Source: Streptomyces sp. NBC_00236
GTDB taxonomy: Bacteria > Actinomycetota > Actinomycetes > Streptomycetales > Streptomycetaceae
DNA length: 64,000 nt
NCBI RefSeq assembly: GCF_036195045.1
Contig: NZ_CP108100.1
Location: 434,001-498,000, forward strand
Direction: 5' to 3'
Part shown: positions 1 to 7,784 of the stretch, piece after piece
Layout of the letters: each line of letters starts with the position of its first letter
Numbering within the stretch: the first letter of the stretch is position 1
Program-made: the position numbers and the translations under genes
Notes under the pieces: model-generated
Told to the model about the DNA's origin: nothing
The model's database searches: none
The model's input: only the letters and a program-made list of their open reading frames with translations

Positions 1-1086
1 TCGGCCTACCGCTGCGTGCTGGACAGCGCCGCCCCGTCCCGGCCGCGCGGCGGCCCCACCGGGGCCCGGCTGCTGCCGCCGGACCTCTCCGACTTCACCG
101 GGCGGGCGCGGGAACGGGAGGCCCTCAGCGCCCAGTTGGGCTGCGAGGGCGGGCCTCCGGTTCTCCTCACCGGACCGGCCGGCATCGGCAAGACCGCACT
201 CGCCGTGCAGGTCGCGCACCACCTCGCCGCCCGCTACCCCGACGGCGTGGTCGCCACCCGGCTGTGCGCGGAGGACGGGTCCACCCGGCCGTGGTCATCG
301 GTGCTCACGGAGCTGGCCCGTTCCCTGGGCTGCGCCGAACGGCTGCCCACCGACCGGGAGGAGGCCGCCACCGCCTGGCGGTCCTGGCTGTCGGGGCGCC
401 GGGTCCTGCTGCTCCTGGACGACGCACCCGACGCCGCCGCACTCGGCCCGCTGCTGCCACCGTCGGGTCCCACCGCCGCGCTGGTCACCTCCCGGAGCCG
501 GCTGCCCTGTCTGGAGTCCGCGTCCCGCACCGAACTCCCGCCACTGTCCGCCGACGAGGCCCTGCACCTCCTCGGCCGCATCATCGGCCAGGCCCGGCTG
601 GCGGCGGAGTACAGCGCCGCCGAACGCATCGTCGCCGCCACCGGGTTCCTCCCCCTCGCCCTGCGGGCCGGCGGGAACCGCCTCTCCGTGCTGCGCCACA
701 TGCCGCTCGGACAGTACGCGGACCGCCTCGAGCACCCCTCCGAGGCGTTGGACGAACTCTCGTCCGGCGGCCTCGGGGTCCGCGCCCGTCTCGCCGGCAC
801 CTGGGCGCGGCTGCCCGGCCCCGCCCGGGTCACCCTCCGCGCCCTGGCCGCGCTGCCGGCCCCCGCCTTCTCCCTCCCCGCCGCCGCCCGCGCCCTGGGC
901 CTGGACGGACGGGAGACGCAGCGCGCCCTGGAGGGCCTGATCGACGTCGGCGTCCTGGCTCCGCCGTCCTGTCCGGAGGTGACCGCGCACCGAGGGGCGG
1001 ACCCGGAGCCCGTGCGCTACGAACTCCCCTGGCTGACCCTGCTGTTCGCACGGGAGCAGGCGGCCCGTCCGGGAACGCCGTGCTAG
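1..1086 (+). CDS. SARP/AfsR-like regulator, NB-ARC part (5' end outside window)
   Basis: The reading frame is open from base 1, so the gene enters from the left; the first in-frame GTG at 16 is internal. The visible ~361 residues start with a linker rich in Pro, Gly and Arg, then an NB-ARC-type STAND ATPase: P-loop GPAGIGKTAL near residue 60 and a Walker B strand RVLLLLDDAP near 135, followed by a winged-helix-like stretch. This order fits the part of a SARP-type transcriptional activator that follows the BTAD domain. No TPR repeats follow, so it is shorter than full AfsR. The DNA-binding part is not visible, so the family call rests on the ATPase and the general arrangement. It is convergent with the LuxR-type gene at 1464. 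Confidence 0.72.
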   Translation, partial: SAYRCVLDSAAPSRPRGGPTGARLLPPDLSDFTGRAREREALSAQLGCEGGPPVLLTGPAGIGKTALAVQVAHHLAARYPDGVVATRLCAEDGSTRPWSSVLTELARSLGCAERLPTDREEAATAWRSWLSGRRVLLLLDDAPDAAALGPLLPPSGPTAALVTSRSRLPCLESASRTELPPLSADEALHLLGRIIGQARLAAEYSAAERIVAATGFLPLALRAGGNRLSVLRHMPLGQYADRLEHPSEALDELSSGGLGVRARLAGTWARLPGPARVTLRALAALPAPAFSLPAAARALGLDGRETQRALEGLIDVGVLAPPSCPEVTAHRGADPEPVRYELPWLTLLFAREQAARPGTPC

Positions 1087-1420
1087 GGCGTGATTCGGAA
1101 GTCCCGCCTGCTCGGCGACGCCTGGCACCTCCCCGAGCTATCGGCTTCGCTCGAGCAGAGGAGGCCCCCTTGCCCGCCGCATTGTCGGGATCACCCCGGT
1201 ACAACCAGTATCGGGGCGACCCTCCGCCTTGCGACCGCACGCACCGGACGCCGCCGAGCCCGCCCTCCGGGCGGACGGCGCTACGTCCGAAACACGCCCG
1301 AGGACCGCGTCGGCCGAGGCACGCCGACGCCGGATCCGGCCATCCTCCCCGAACCGCGAATGCCTCCTCCGGGGAAGCCTGCCGGCCGCCTCCGGCCCGA
1401 TCGGGGAGAGCGGCAGCCGT

Positions 1421-1450
1421 GCCGTCCGCGTCCGGTCGGGCGCGGACGGC
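1421..1450 (-). terminator. Hairpin terminator downstream of the LuxR-type gene
   Basis: A perfect 10-bp inverted repeat (GCCGTCCGCG at 1421-1430, CGCGGACGGC at 1441-1450) with a 10-nt loop lies 14 bp past the stop of the minus-strand regulator. There is no U-tract, as is common in streptomycetes. The rest of the 377-bp gap 1087-1463 shows nothing else I can support. Confidence 0.6.
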
Positions 1451-1463
1451 CGCGATGCGATGC

Positions 1464-2507
1464 TCAGGCGCTGCCCGGGGCCGGGGCGGAGGACTGCACC
1501 CGGGCCAGATAGCCCGCCTGGAAGCGGCTGGCCGCACCCAGTTGCTCCATGATCTCGGCGATGTGCTTGCGGCAGGTGCGCAACGACATCCCCAGGCGCC
1601 GGGCCACCATCTCGTCCTTCATGCCCTCCGCCAGCAGCCGCACGATCGCCTGCTTCACCTCGTCCCGCGCGGAACTCTCCGTCCAGGCGGGATGGTAGGG
1701 CTCGGCCAGCGACCAGGTGTGGTCGAAGGTGGCGCACAGGTACGCCACCGTGGACGGCTCGTGGATGACGATGGCCGCGTCGAGATCGTCCTGGTGCGGA
1801 ATGAAGACCGTCTCCCCGTCGAAGGCGACCATACGGCCGAACAGTTCGCTCATCGTCCTGATCTCGGCGCCCTCGTCGGTCATCCGCCGGGCGTACTCCT
1901 GCGTGGGCAGGTGGTAGCGGGCCGTGTGCTGGTACAACGTGCGCATCCGCACGCCGCGGCGCAGCATGTCCCGGTCCTGGATGAAGGCCTGCTCCAGCAG
2001 CGTCGGGGAGCGGCCCCCTCCGGGGTGGCAGGTGCGGACCTCCTGCCGGCACCTCATGGTCGCCTCGGTGATCATGCCCACGACCGTCTTGAGGTCCGTG
2101 ACCTCCGTCAGCGGCGGCCGCCCCTGCCAGCGGCGCCGGCTCTCCGCGTAGAACGGTGTCAGGAGGGCCAGCTCGCCCCGGAGCTGGTCGATCTCGGCGA
2201 GCTGCCGGCGCAGCCCCGCTTCCTTCGGCGCGACCAGCGCGGCGATGGCCGCGTCCGGGGCCACCGGCACCAGCCGGTCGGAATCCTCGGGCAGGTAACG
2301 CAGCAGCAGCAGTCCGGTCAGGGTCGCCACCGCCGAGGCCGCGCTGTCCTCCGTCAGCCCCAGCGTCGGGCCCAGCGTCTTCGCGTCGCACGATCCCTGG
2401 TCACTGACCCACCGGAACACCCGGACGGCATCCTCGGACAACTGCGCGCCGGACACCGTCCTGCCGGCCGCCCCGCCACGACCCGGTAACTGGCCGTCCT
2501 CACCCAT
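1464..2507 (-). CDS. LuxR-family transcriptional regulator with N-terminal TrmB-like part
   Basis: The protein has 347 residues. The N-terminal ~70 residues look like a winged-helix sensor of the TrmB type (ALRxLG-like helices before a variable middle domain). The C-terminal ~60 residues carry a LuxR/GerE helix-turn-helix, with GMKDEMVARRLGMSLRTCRKH as the recognisable recognition-helix region. It lacks a receiver domain and an ATPase, so it is a stand-alone regulator of a type abundant in Streptomyces. ATG at 2507 was chosen because AGGGG lies about 9 nt upstream; a GTG at 2516 is also possible. It is divergent from the small membrane-protein gene at 2611, and a hairpin follows its stop. Confidence 0.82.
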   Translation of the reverse strand: MGEDGQLPGRGGAAGRTVSGAQLSEDAVRVFRWVSDQGSCDAKTLGPTLGLTEDSAASAVATLTGLLLLRYLPEDSDRLVPVAPDAAIAALVAPKEAGLRRQLAEIDQLRGELALLTPFYAESRRRWQGRPPLTEVTDLKTVVGMITEATMRCRQEVRTCHPGGGRSPTLLEQAFIQDRDMLRRGVRMRTLYQHTARYHLPTQEYARRMTDEGAEIRTMSELFGRMVAFDGETVFIPHQDDLDAAIVIHEPSTVAYLCATFDHTWSLAEPYHPAWTESSARDEVKQAIVRLLAEGMKDEMVARRLGMSLRTCRKHIAEIMEQLGAASRFQAGYLARVQSSAPAPGSA

Positions 2508-2610
2508 GGCGCCCACCCCTCATCAGCCAGATGGCTCCGCCCCCGCCCGTACAGATGTCTATTGTTCAGATGCGCGGTAGATATTCCCAGACCCCCTGGA
2601 AGGAATCACC

Positions 2611-2802
2611 GTGGAACGAATCAAAGGGGCAATCACCCTGTTCCTGGGACTCCTCACTCTCCTTCTCGGGGGCCGGTTCCGCTCCCGGCGGCACCGCGCC
2701 GGTGGTGACGGGGGCACGGCCCGCGACGTGCTCAACCAGCCGCCACGGCCGGTGCGCAGAGACGATGACGACACACCGGCCGTGCCCACACCTCACTGGT
2801 GA
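2611..2802 (+). CDS. Small membrane protein, function unknown
   Basis: GTG start with a good ribosome site (GGAAGGA, 7 nt upstream). The 63 residues begin with one hydrophobic helix (ITLFLGLLTLLLGG, about residues 7-20), followed by an Arg-rich stretch and a polar, acidic tail. I do not recognise a family. The gene sits 103 bp from the divergent LuxR-type regulator, which may control it. Its small size means it could be spurious, but the ribosome site and the clean helix support a real gene. Confidence 0.5.
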   Translation: MERIKGAITLFLGLLTLLLGGRFRSRRHRAGGDGGTARDVLNQPPRPVRRDDDDTPAVPTPHW

Positions 2803-3039
2803 CCGGCCGGCGCGATTGCCCCGCTGGACCGAGTCGGAGGCCGGGACGAACGCGCCCGGCCCCGCCTCCCCTCTCTGCTCCGCTAGCCAGGGCGCACCGG
2901 GCGTCAGGGGAATCCGCGGAACCGGTCCGGGTTTCGCCATGGCCGTACCGAAGACGCGGCGCGACCGGTCACGCCGCGCTGTACTCCGTGGGGTTTGATG
3001 TACACCGGTCCGATTCCGGCGGAGAGTAGTGAGACTGCG

Positions 3040-3417
3040 ATGAGTGAACCGGGGAAGCCCGAGATCGAACGTCCGGAGGGTGAGGCGCCCCAGGAGCTGA
3101 CCGTCCGGGACCTCGTCGTCGGGGACGGCCCCGAGGCGAAGCCGGGCAGGGTGGTCCGCGTTCACTACGTCGGGGTCACCTTCGCGTCCGGAAAGGAGTT
3201 CGACACCTCCTGGGACGAGGGCCGGCCGTTCAAGTTCGCCGTGGGTGGGGGCAGGGTCATCAAGGGCTGGGACCGTGGAATCAGGGGGATGAAGGTCGGC
3301 GGCCGGCGCGAGATCATCGTTCCCCCGCGCCTCGGCTACGGCAACCAGTCCCCCTCGCCGTTGATCCCAGCGGGTTCCACGCTCGTCTTCGTGGTGGACC
3401 TGCTCTCCGTGGTCTGA
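3040..3417 (+). CDS. FKBP-type peptidyl-prolyl cis-trans isomerase
   Basis: The 125-residue protein is a single FKBP domain, which speeds up cis-trans isomerisation of X-Pro bonds during protein folding. Typical features are VRVHYVG, the GKEFDTSWDEGRPF segment, VIKGWDRGIRGMKVGGRRE and the C-terminal strand PLIPAGSTLVFVVDLL. No signal peptide is seen, so it should be cytosolic. ATG 3040 was chosen because the protein then begins like other streptomycete FKBPs with a short acidic lead; an upstream in-frame ATG at 3001 would add residues without conservation. A bidirectional hairpin follows. Confidence 0.93.
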   Translation: MSEPGKPEIERPEGEAPQELTVRDLVVGDGPEAKPGRVVRVHYVGVTFASGKEFDTSWDEGRPFKFAVGGGRVIKGWDRGIRGMKVGGRREIIVPPRLGYGNQSPSPLIPAGSTLVFVVDLLSVV

Positions 3418-3552
3418 GGAGGGCCCGACGAACGGGCATCCGCTCCCCACCCGCCTCCGCGGCATCCTCGCCGCAGGCCGCGTTCTTCGGCCGTCTGCTC
3501 CTCGAGCGGCGACGGGGCGTTCCGGGGGCCGAACAATCCCGCCGGTCAGCGG

Positions 3553-3584
3553 CCTGCCCCCGCCGGAGGCACGGCGGGGGCAGG
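3553..3584. terminator. Bidirectional hairpin between FKBP and sugar-permease genes
   Basis: Perfect 13-bp stem, CCTGCCCCCGCCG (3553-3565) against CGGCGGGGGCAGG (3572-3584), with a 6-nt loop. It lies between the convergent ends at 3417 and 3620 and probably terminates both sides. Confidence 0.75.
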
Positions 3585-3619
3585 TGTGAGACGGGCAGGT
3601 GCGCATCCCGGTACCGGAT

Positions 3620-4522
3620 TCAGCCCTTCACGGCACCGGTGAGACCACCGACGATCTTCTTCTCGAAGATCGAGAAGAAGACCAGCGCGGGCAGCATGGC
3701 CAGTGAGGTGAACGCGAGGACCTTCGCAGTGTCCGAGGAGTACTGCGAGGAGAACGCCTGGACACCGAGCGGCAGAGTGAAGTAGGCGTCCGAGTTGAGG
3801 ACGTACAGAGGCAGCACGTAGTTGTTCCAGCTGCCGATGAACGCCAGGACTCCTACGGTCACCACACCGGGGAGCGACAGCGGGATGACCATGCGGAAGA
3901 AGAATCCGAGTCGGCTCGCACCATCGATCGCGGCTGCCTCCTCGATCTCGTTGGGAATGGCCCTGAGGAACGGCACCAGGATGATGACGGTCGTCGGCAG
4001 GCCGAACGCGATCTGCGGGATGATGACGCCGAACAGGCTGTCGACGAGGCCGATTTTCTTGATGACGATGTACAGAGGGGTGATCGCGATGACCATCGGG
4101 AACATCAGCCCGGCGGCGAACAGGGAATACATCGCGCCCTTGAGCTTGAAGTCGTAGCGCGCGATCACGAAGCTCACCATCAGCCCGAGGACGACAATGC
4201 CGACGGTACTCACGAGCGCGACGATGGTGGAGTTGGCGAATTCACCCCAGAACGTCGTCGAGGTCAGTACGTCGGCGTAGTTGCCGAGGACCCAGGGGTC
4301 CGGCAGCGCGGACGGACTCGTGGTGAACTGCGAGTTGGTGCGGAATCCTCCGAGCACGATGAAGAGCACCGGTGCGACGCAGACCCCGATAAAGAGCAGC
4401 GCGATGAAGTAGGTGAACGGGTTCCCCCACTTCTGCGGTTTGTCACGGGGGTCGCGACGGCCGCTGGGCGTCTTCGGCTCCGTGTCGGAGGAGAGCCAGT
4501 CGTTGGCGGTCGTCGCGCCCAT
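3620..4522 (-). CDS. Sugar ABC transporter permease, MalG/CarB type
   Basis: 300 residues with six predicted membrane helices and the EAA loop around EIEEAAAIDGASRLG, where the permease contacts the ATPase. It is the second membrane subunit of a carbohydrate importer of the CUT1 kind. The start ATG at 4522 overlaps the stop of the upstream permease by 1 nt (TGATG), so the two are translationally coupled. No ATPase gene accompanies the operon; in Streptomyces such systems usually share the MsiK ATPase (family knowledge, not shown here). Confidence 0.93.
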   Translation of the reverse strand: MGATTANDWLSSDTEPKTPSGRRDPRDKPQKWGNPFTYFIALLFIGVCVAPVLFIVLGGFRTNSQFTTSPSALPDPWVLGNYADVLTSTTFWGEFANSTIVALVSTVGIVVLGLMVSFVIARYDFKLKGAMYSLFAAGLMFPMVIAITPLYIVIKKIGLVDSLFGVIIPQIAFGLPTTVIILVPFLRAIPNEIEEAAAIDGASRLGFFFRMVIPLSLPGVVTVGVLAFIGSWNNYVLPLYVLNSDAYFTLPLGVQAFSSQYSSDTAKVLAFTSLAMLPALVFFSIFEKKIVGGLTGAVKG

Positions 4523-5544
4523 CAGGCGCCTCCTTCGGTGACGGCGCCCTGGAGGTCGCGGCGCAGGACGAAGCGCTGGTAGACCAGCGCGACGATGAGC
4601 GAGATCAGGAACATCACGACCGCGATGGCACTGCCGTAGCCGTAGTTGCCCGCGTTGCGGCCCTGGGCGATCATGTAGATCGCCATGGTCGAGGTGCCCG
4701 CGGTGCCCGCGATGTATGGACCCCAGATGATGTAGACGAGGTCGAACAGCTGGAGCGAGCCGATGATCGACAGGAACGCCCAGATGCGGATGGTCGGCCC
4801 CAGCAGCGGCAGCGTGATGCGGCGCTGGATCTTCCAGTAGGAGGCGCCGTCGATCTGAGCGGCCTCGAAGAGCTCTTCGGGGATCGACTGCAGGCCGGCA
4901 AGCATCAGGATCACCGCGAAGCCGATGTACTTCCACGAGATGATGCCCATCAGCGTCCAGAGCGCCAGGTCCGGGTCGGAGAGCCATTCGGCCTGCAGGG
5001 AGCCCAGGCCGACGTGTTGCAGGAGATCGTTCACCGCGCCGTTCGTCTGGAGCAGCAGACTCCAGCCGGTGCCGACGATGACCTCGGAGACGACGTAGGG
5101 CACGAAGATCAGGACGCGGATGACCGAGCGGCCACGGATCTTCTGGTTGAGCAGGAGCGCGAGGACGATCGCCAGCGGGCCCTGGATGAGCAGGGAGAGC
5201 ACCAGGATCAGGAAGGTGTGCCACAGGACTTGCTGGAAGGCGGGATCGGTGAGGATCAGCTTGTAGTTGTCCAGGCCGACCCAGTCGGTGGGGGCTCCGT
5301 AGCCCTTCCACCGGTAGAAGCCGTAGAACGCGGCCAGCGCCACCGGGAAGATCACGAACGTCAGGAACATGATGATCGCCGGTCCGGACAGGATCGCGAT
5401 CTCGAGTCGCATCTTGGCACGGCCACGGCGGCGCGCGGCCGCTCGCGGCGGAATCGGGGATGCGGGCCCGGCCGCATCCCCGATTCCGGGCGTGCCCTGC
5501 GACTGGCGGCCGGTGGCCGTGTCAGTACCCAGGGTATTGCTCAT
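4522..5544 (-). CDS. Sugar ABC transporter permease, MalF/UgpA type
   Basis: 340 residues. A cytosolic N-terminal ~45-residue tail rich in Pro, Ala and Arg precedes six membrane helices. The EAA motif is at ELFEAAQIDGASYWK near residue 225. This is the first permease of a CUT1 importer, and lies 11 bp downstream of the binding-lipoprotein gene. Together with the second permease it forms the channel for an oligosaccharide that the context suggests is xylan-derived (inference). Confidence 0.93.
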   Translation of the reverse strand: MSNTLGTDTATGRQSQGTPGIGDAAGPASPIPPRAAARRRGRAKMRLEIAILSGPAIIMFLTFVIFPVALAAFYGFYRWKGYGAPTDWVGLDNYKLILTDPAFQQVLWHTFLILVLSLLIQGPLAIVLALLLNQKIRGRSVIRVLIFVPYVVSEVIVGTGWSLLLQTNGAVNDLLQHVGLGSLQAEWLSDPDLALWTLMGIISWKYIGFAVILMLAGLQSIPEELFEAAQIDGASYWKIQRRITLPLLGPTIRIWAFLSIIGSLQLFDLVYIIWGPYIAGTAGTSTMAIYMIAQGRNAGNYGYGSAIAVVMFLISLIVALVYQRFVLRRDLQGAVTEGGA

Positions 5545-5555
5545 CGTCTGCGCAC

Positions 5556-6851
5556 TCAGCCCTTCGCGGCAGCGGCGTTGGTGTCCTTGGCGATGTCGGC
5601 GGCGGTGCCCTTGCCCGCCATCAGGTTCACTACGGCGGTGTTCATGGCGTTGCCGACGTTCTGGCCGTACATGGTGTCGAGGAACATCATCGAGTAGGCG
5701 GCCTTGTTGAAGGCCTGCAGTGCCGAGATGTTGTAGGAGTCGGTGACGACCTCCTGGGCATCCTTGTTCACCGGGATCGTGAGGAACGCCTTGGCGAAGG
5801 CCTTCTGCTGGTCCTTGGTCACGAGGAACTGGAGGAAGCCGTAGGCCTCCTTGGGCGCGTCCTTGGAGAGCGAGAAACCGTCGAGACCGCCCATGAGGGC
5901 GGTCGGGTCGCCCTGGCCGCCGTCCACGGCGGGGAAGGGGAACCAGCCCAGGTCAGGAAGCTGCTTCTTGTCCGGGGTCAGGGTGGCGATCACCCCGGGG
6001 TTCCAGTTGCCCATGAGCTCCATGGCGGCCTTGTGGTTCGCGAGCATGCCCGCGGACGACCCGGCGCCCTGCTGCGACGAGTTCGTCAGGAATCCCTTCT
6101 GGAAGGGCTTGACCTCCAGGAACGAGGCCAGGTCCTCGCCGGCCTTGGTCCAGCACGGGTCGGTGAACTCGAGGGACTTGGCGGCCTTCAGCATGGTGTC
6201 CTGGCTGCACTCGCGCAGGGCGAAGTTGTAGTACCAGTGCGCGGCCGGCCAGGCGTCCTTGGCACCGACCGCGATCGGCGCGACATCGATCGCCTTCAGC
6301 TTCGCGACGGCGTCCTGGAGCTCGTCCATCGTCGTCGGCGTCGAGGCGATGCCGGCCTTCTTGAACAGGTCCTTGCTGTAGTAGATGCCCTCGGGCTGCG
6401 TGTCGACCGGCATCGCGTAGACCTTGCCGCCGACCGAATAGCCTTCGACAGCTGCCGCACCCGCGTTCGCCTTGTCAGCGGCGCTGAGTTCGAGCGCCTG
6501 GACCTGGCCGGCGTCGACCATGGCCTGCAATTTGCCGCCACCGCGCTGAAGGAAGATGTCCGGCGCGGAGCCCGAGTTGAGGGCGGTCTGCAGCTTGCCG
6601 TCGAGGTCCTCGTTCTGGATCGCCTGGATCTTGATCGTGACGTCCGGGTGCAGCTTGTGGTAAGCCTTCGCGGCTGCCTGCCAGTACTCCTCACCGGGCC
6701 CGGGCTGCGCGTTCTCCCAGAGAGTCAGCGTGACCTTGCCACCGGACGAACCGCCGCCGCTGTCGTCGCTGCCGCCGGCGCAGCCGGTGGCAGCCAGTGC
6801 GATGCCCAAGCCGATCGCGACAACCTTGGCTCTGCGTATGTCCCTCGTCAT
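5556..6851 (-). CDS. Extracellular sugar-binding lipoprotein of ABC importer
   Basis: 431 residues. The N-terminus has a basic start, a hydrophobic stretch and a lipobox ending ATGC (Cys about residue 23), so it is a lipid-anchored solute-binding protein (SBP_bac_1 type). The Gly/Ser-rich linker after the Cys is typical. The start at 6851 is preferred over an in-frame ATG 11 codons upstream because GGGAG lies 8 nt before it. First gene of the importer operon, transcribed away from the operator-rich region at 7173-7228, which probably controls it. Substrate is inferred from the neighbouring GH43 enzyme, not from the sequence of this protein. Confidence 0.92.
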   Translation of the reverse strand: MTRDIRRAKVVAIGLGIALAATGCAGGSDDSGGGSSGGKVTLTLWENAQPGPGEEYWQAAAKAYHKLHPDVTIKIQAIQNEDLDGKLQTALNSGSAPDIFLQRGGGKLQAMVDAGQVQALELSAADKANAGAAAVEGYSVGGKVYAMPVDTQPEGIYYSKDLFKKAGIASTPTTMDELQDAVAKLKAIDVAPIAVGAKDAWPAAHWYYNFALRECSQDTMLKAAKSLEFTDPCWTKAGEDLASFLEVKPFQKGFLTNSSQQGAGSSAGMLANHKAAMELMGNWNPGVIATLTPDKKQLPDLGWFPFPAVDGGQGDPTALMGGLDGFSLSKDAPKEAYGFLQFLVTKDQQKAFAKAFLTIPVNKDAQEVVTDSYNISALQAFNKAAYSMMFLDTMYGQNVGNAMNTAVVNLMAGKGTAADIAKDTNAAAAKG

Positions 6852-7172
6852 CGTGGAGACTCCCTGATCTGTCGTCATAGACACAATGAATGCGATAGTT
6901 CGCGCAAATTAATGGCCTGTTGGGGCACCAAGAATCTCGTACGCGCGCTGATCCAGTGTTCAAGTGGCACTGGGTCCGTAGCAGCCGTGGGCGTCCGTCA
7001 CGTACGCGGATTCGCGACGATCACTACAGACCCTCACCTTCCCGACTCCAGGCATGCGCGTGTGGACGTGCCAGGGGACGGAGGTGACCGTACGGAGTCA
7101 TCTCCGTTACGGAGAGGGCTCGATCGCTCGGAGTATGCGCTCGGCGCGGAGCGGCAGTCAATGACTTGTTTC

Positions 7173-7228
7173 CGAAAGTTTTTCGAAACTTGCGAGTGGC
7201 TGTCCGGAGTCGCCTTTCGAAACATTCG
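7173..7228. promoter_or_regulatory. Cluster of CGAAACTTTCG-like operators
   Basis: Three palindromic elements lie in the 930-bp divergent region 6852-7784: CGAAAGTTTTTCG at 7173-7185, CGAAACTTGCG at 7184-7194 and CGAAACATTCG at 7218-7228. The last two each differ by one base from the CGAAACTTTCG element described upstream of streptomycete xylanase and xylobiose-transport genes (BxlR/XlnR-type LacI regulators). Their position between the importer and the hydrolase/GH43 genes fits shared control. No LacI-type gene is in the window. I see no gene in the rest of 6852-7784. Confidence 0.65.
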
Positions 7229-7784
7229 ACGACGTCCCGTGATCAGCCGTCAGGTCGGGGCGGACGGGCGCGATCCCTCGAAGCCTGAGGCCCAAAGGCC
7301 GCCGCCACGTTCTCCCGCTGCGCATGGGCGGTCTCAACGAGAAGTGGAGTTCTTGCAGTTGCACGGAATCCCGAAGGACCGCGAACCCTTGACGGCAGGC
7401 AATTTTGTATCAAAACTACTGGCCCAGCGCAGGGGGGTTCGGATCGGATGTCGATCGTGATCGTCGATGCCGGCACCGGCGTGCGGGCCTCAACTCCGGG
7501 CCCGCACGAGGCGGGACACCTCGCCCCCGCACGGCCGGCCACTGCCGTCCCGCCCCTGCGACGTGCACTGCCGTGCGCAGCGCGCAGGGCCGAGCGCCTG
7601 ACCGGAGCTCTCCGACGCACAGATCGAGATCATCCGAGCCCAGCCGCGAGGCACCGCCATGCCCCTGCCCCGCCGCAGACCGCCACGCCAGGCGGACGCA
7701 CTGCCGGCCCGGGAACGCCCGCGTGATGCCGTCCCCGCCCAACGGTCCGCCGCCCCGCCCCGCGCCGACATCGAAGGACACGCA

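Noticed and set aside
1087..1463. Possible small gene between the first two regulators
   Set aside because: No ribosome site with a conserved protein; only a hairpin is supported.
264..2489. Long open frames on both strands over the first 2.5 kb
   Set aside because: They lie antisense or out of frame to the NB-ARC and LuxR-type genes, have Arg/Pro-rich low-complexity translation and no conserved motif; high GC makes such shadows common.
1..3417. Part of a SARP-controlled antibiotic cluster
   Set aside because: No polyketide, peptide or tailoring genes are next to it within the window; only the regulator fragment is present.
5460..7460. 666-codon plus-strand open frame over the binding-protein gene
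   Set aside because: Antisense to the solute-binding lipoprotein; no recognisable domain and unlikely codon use.
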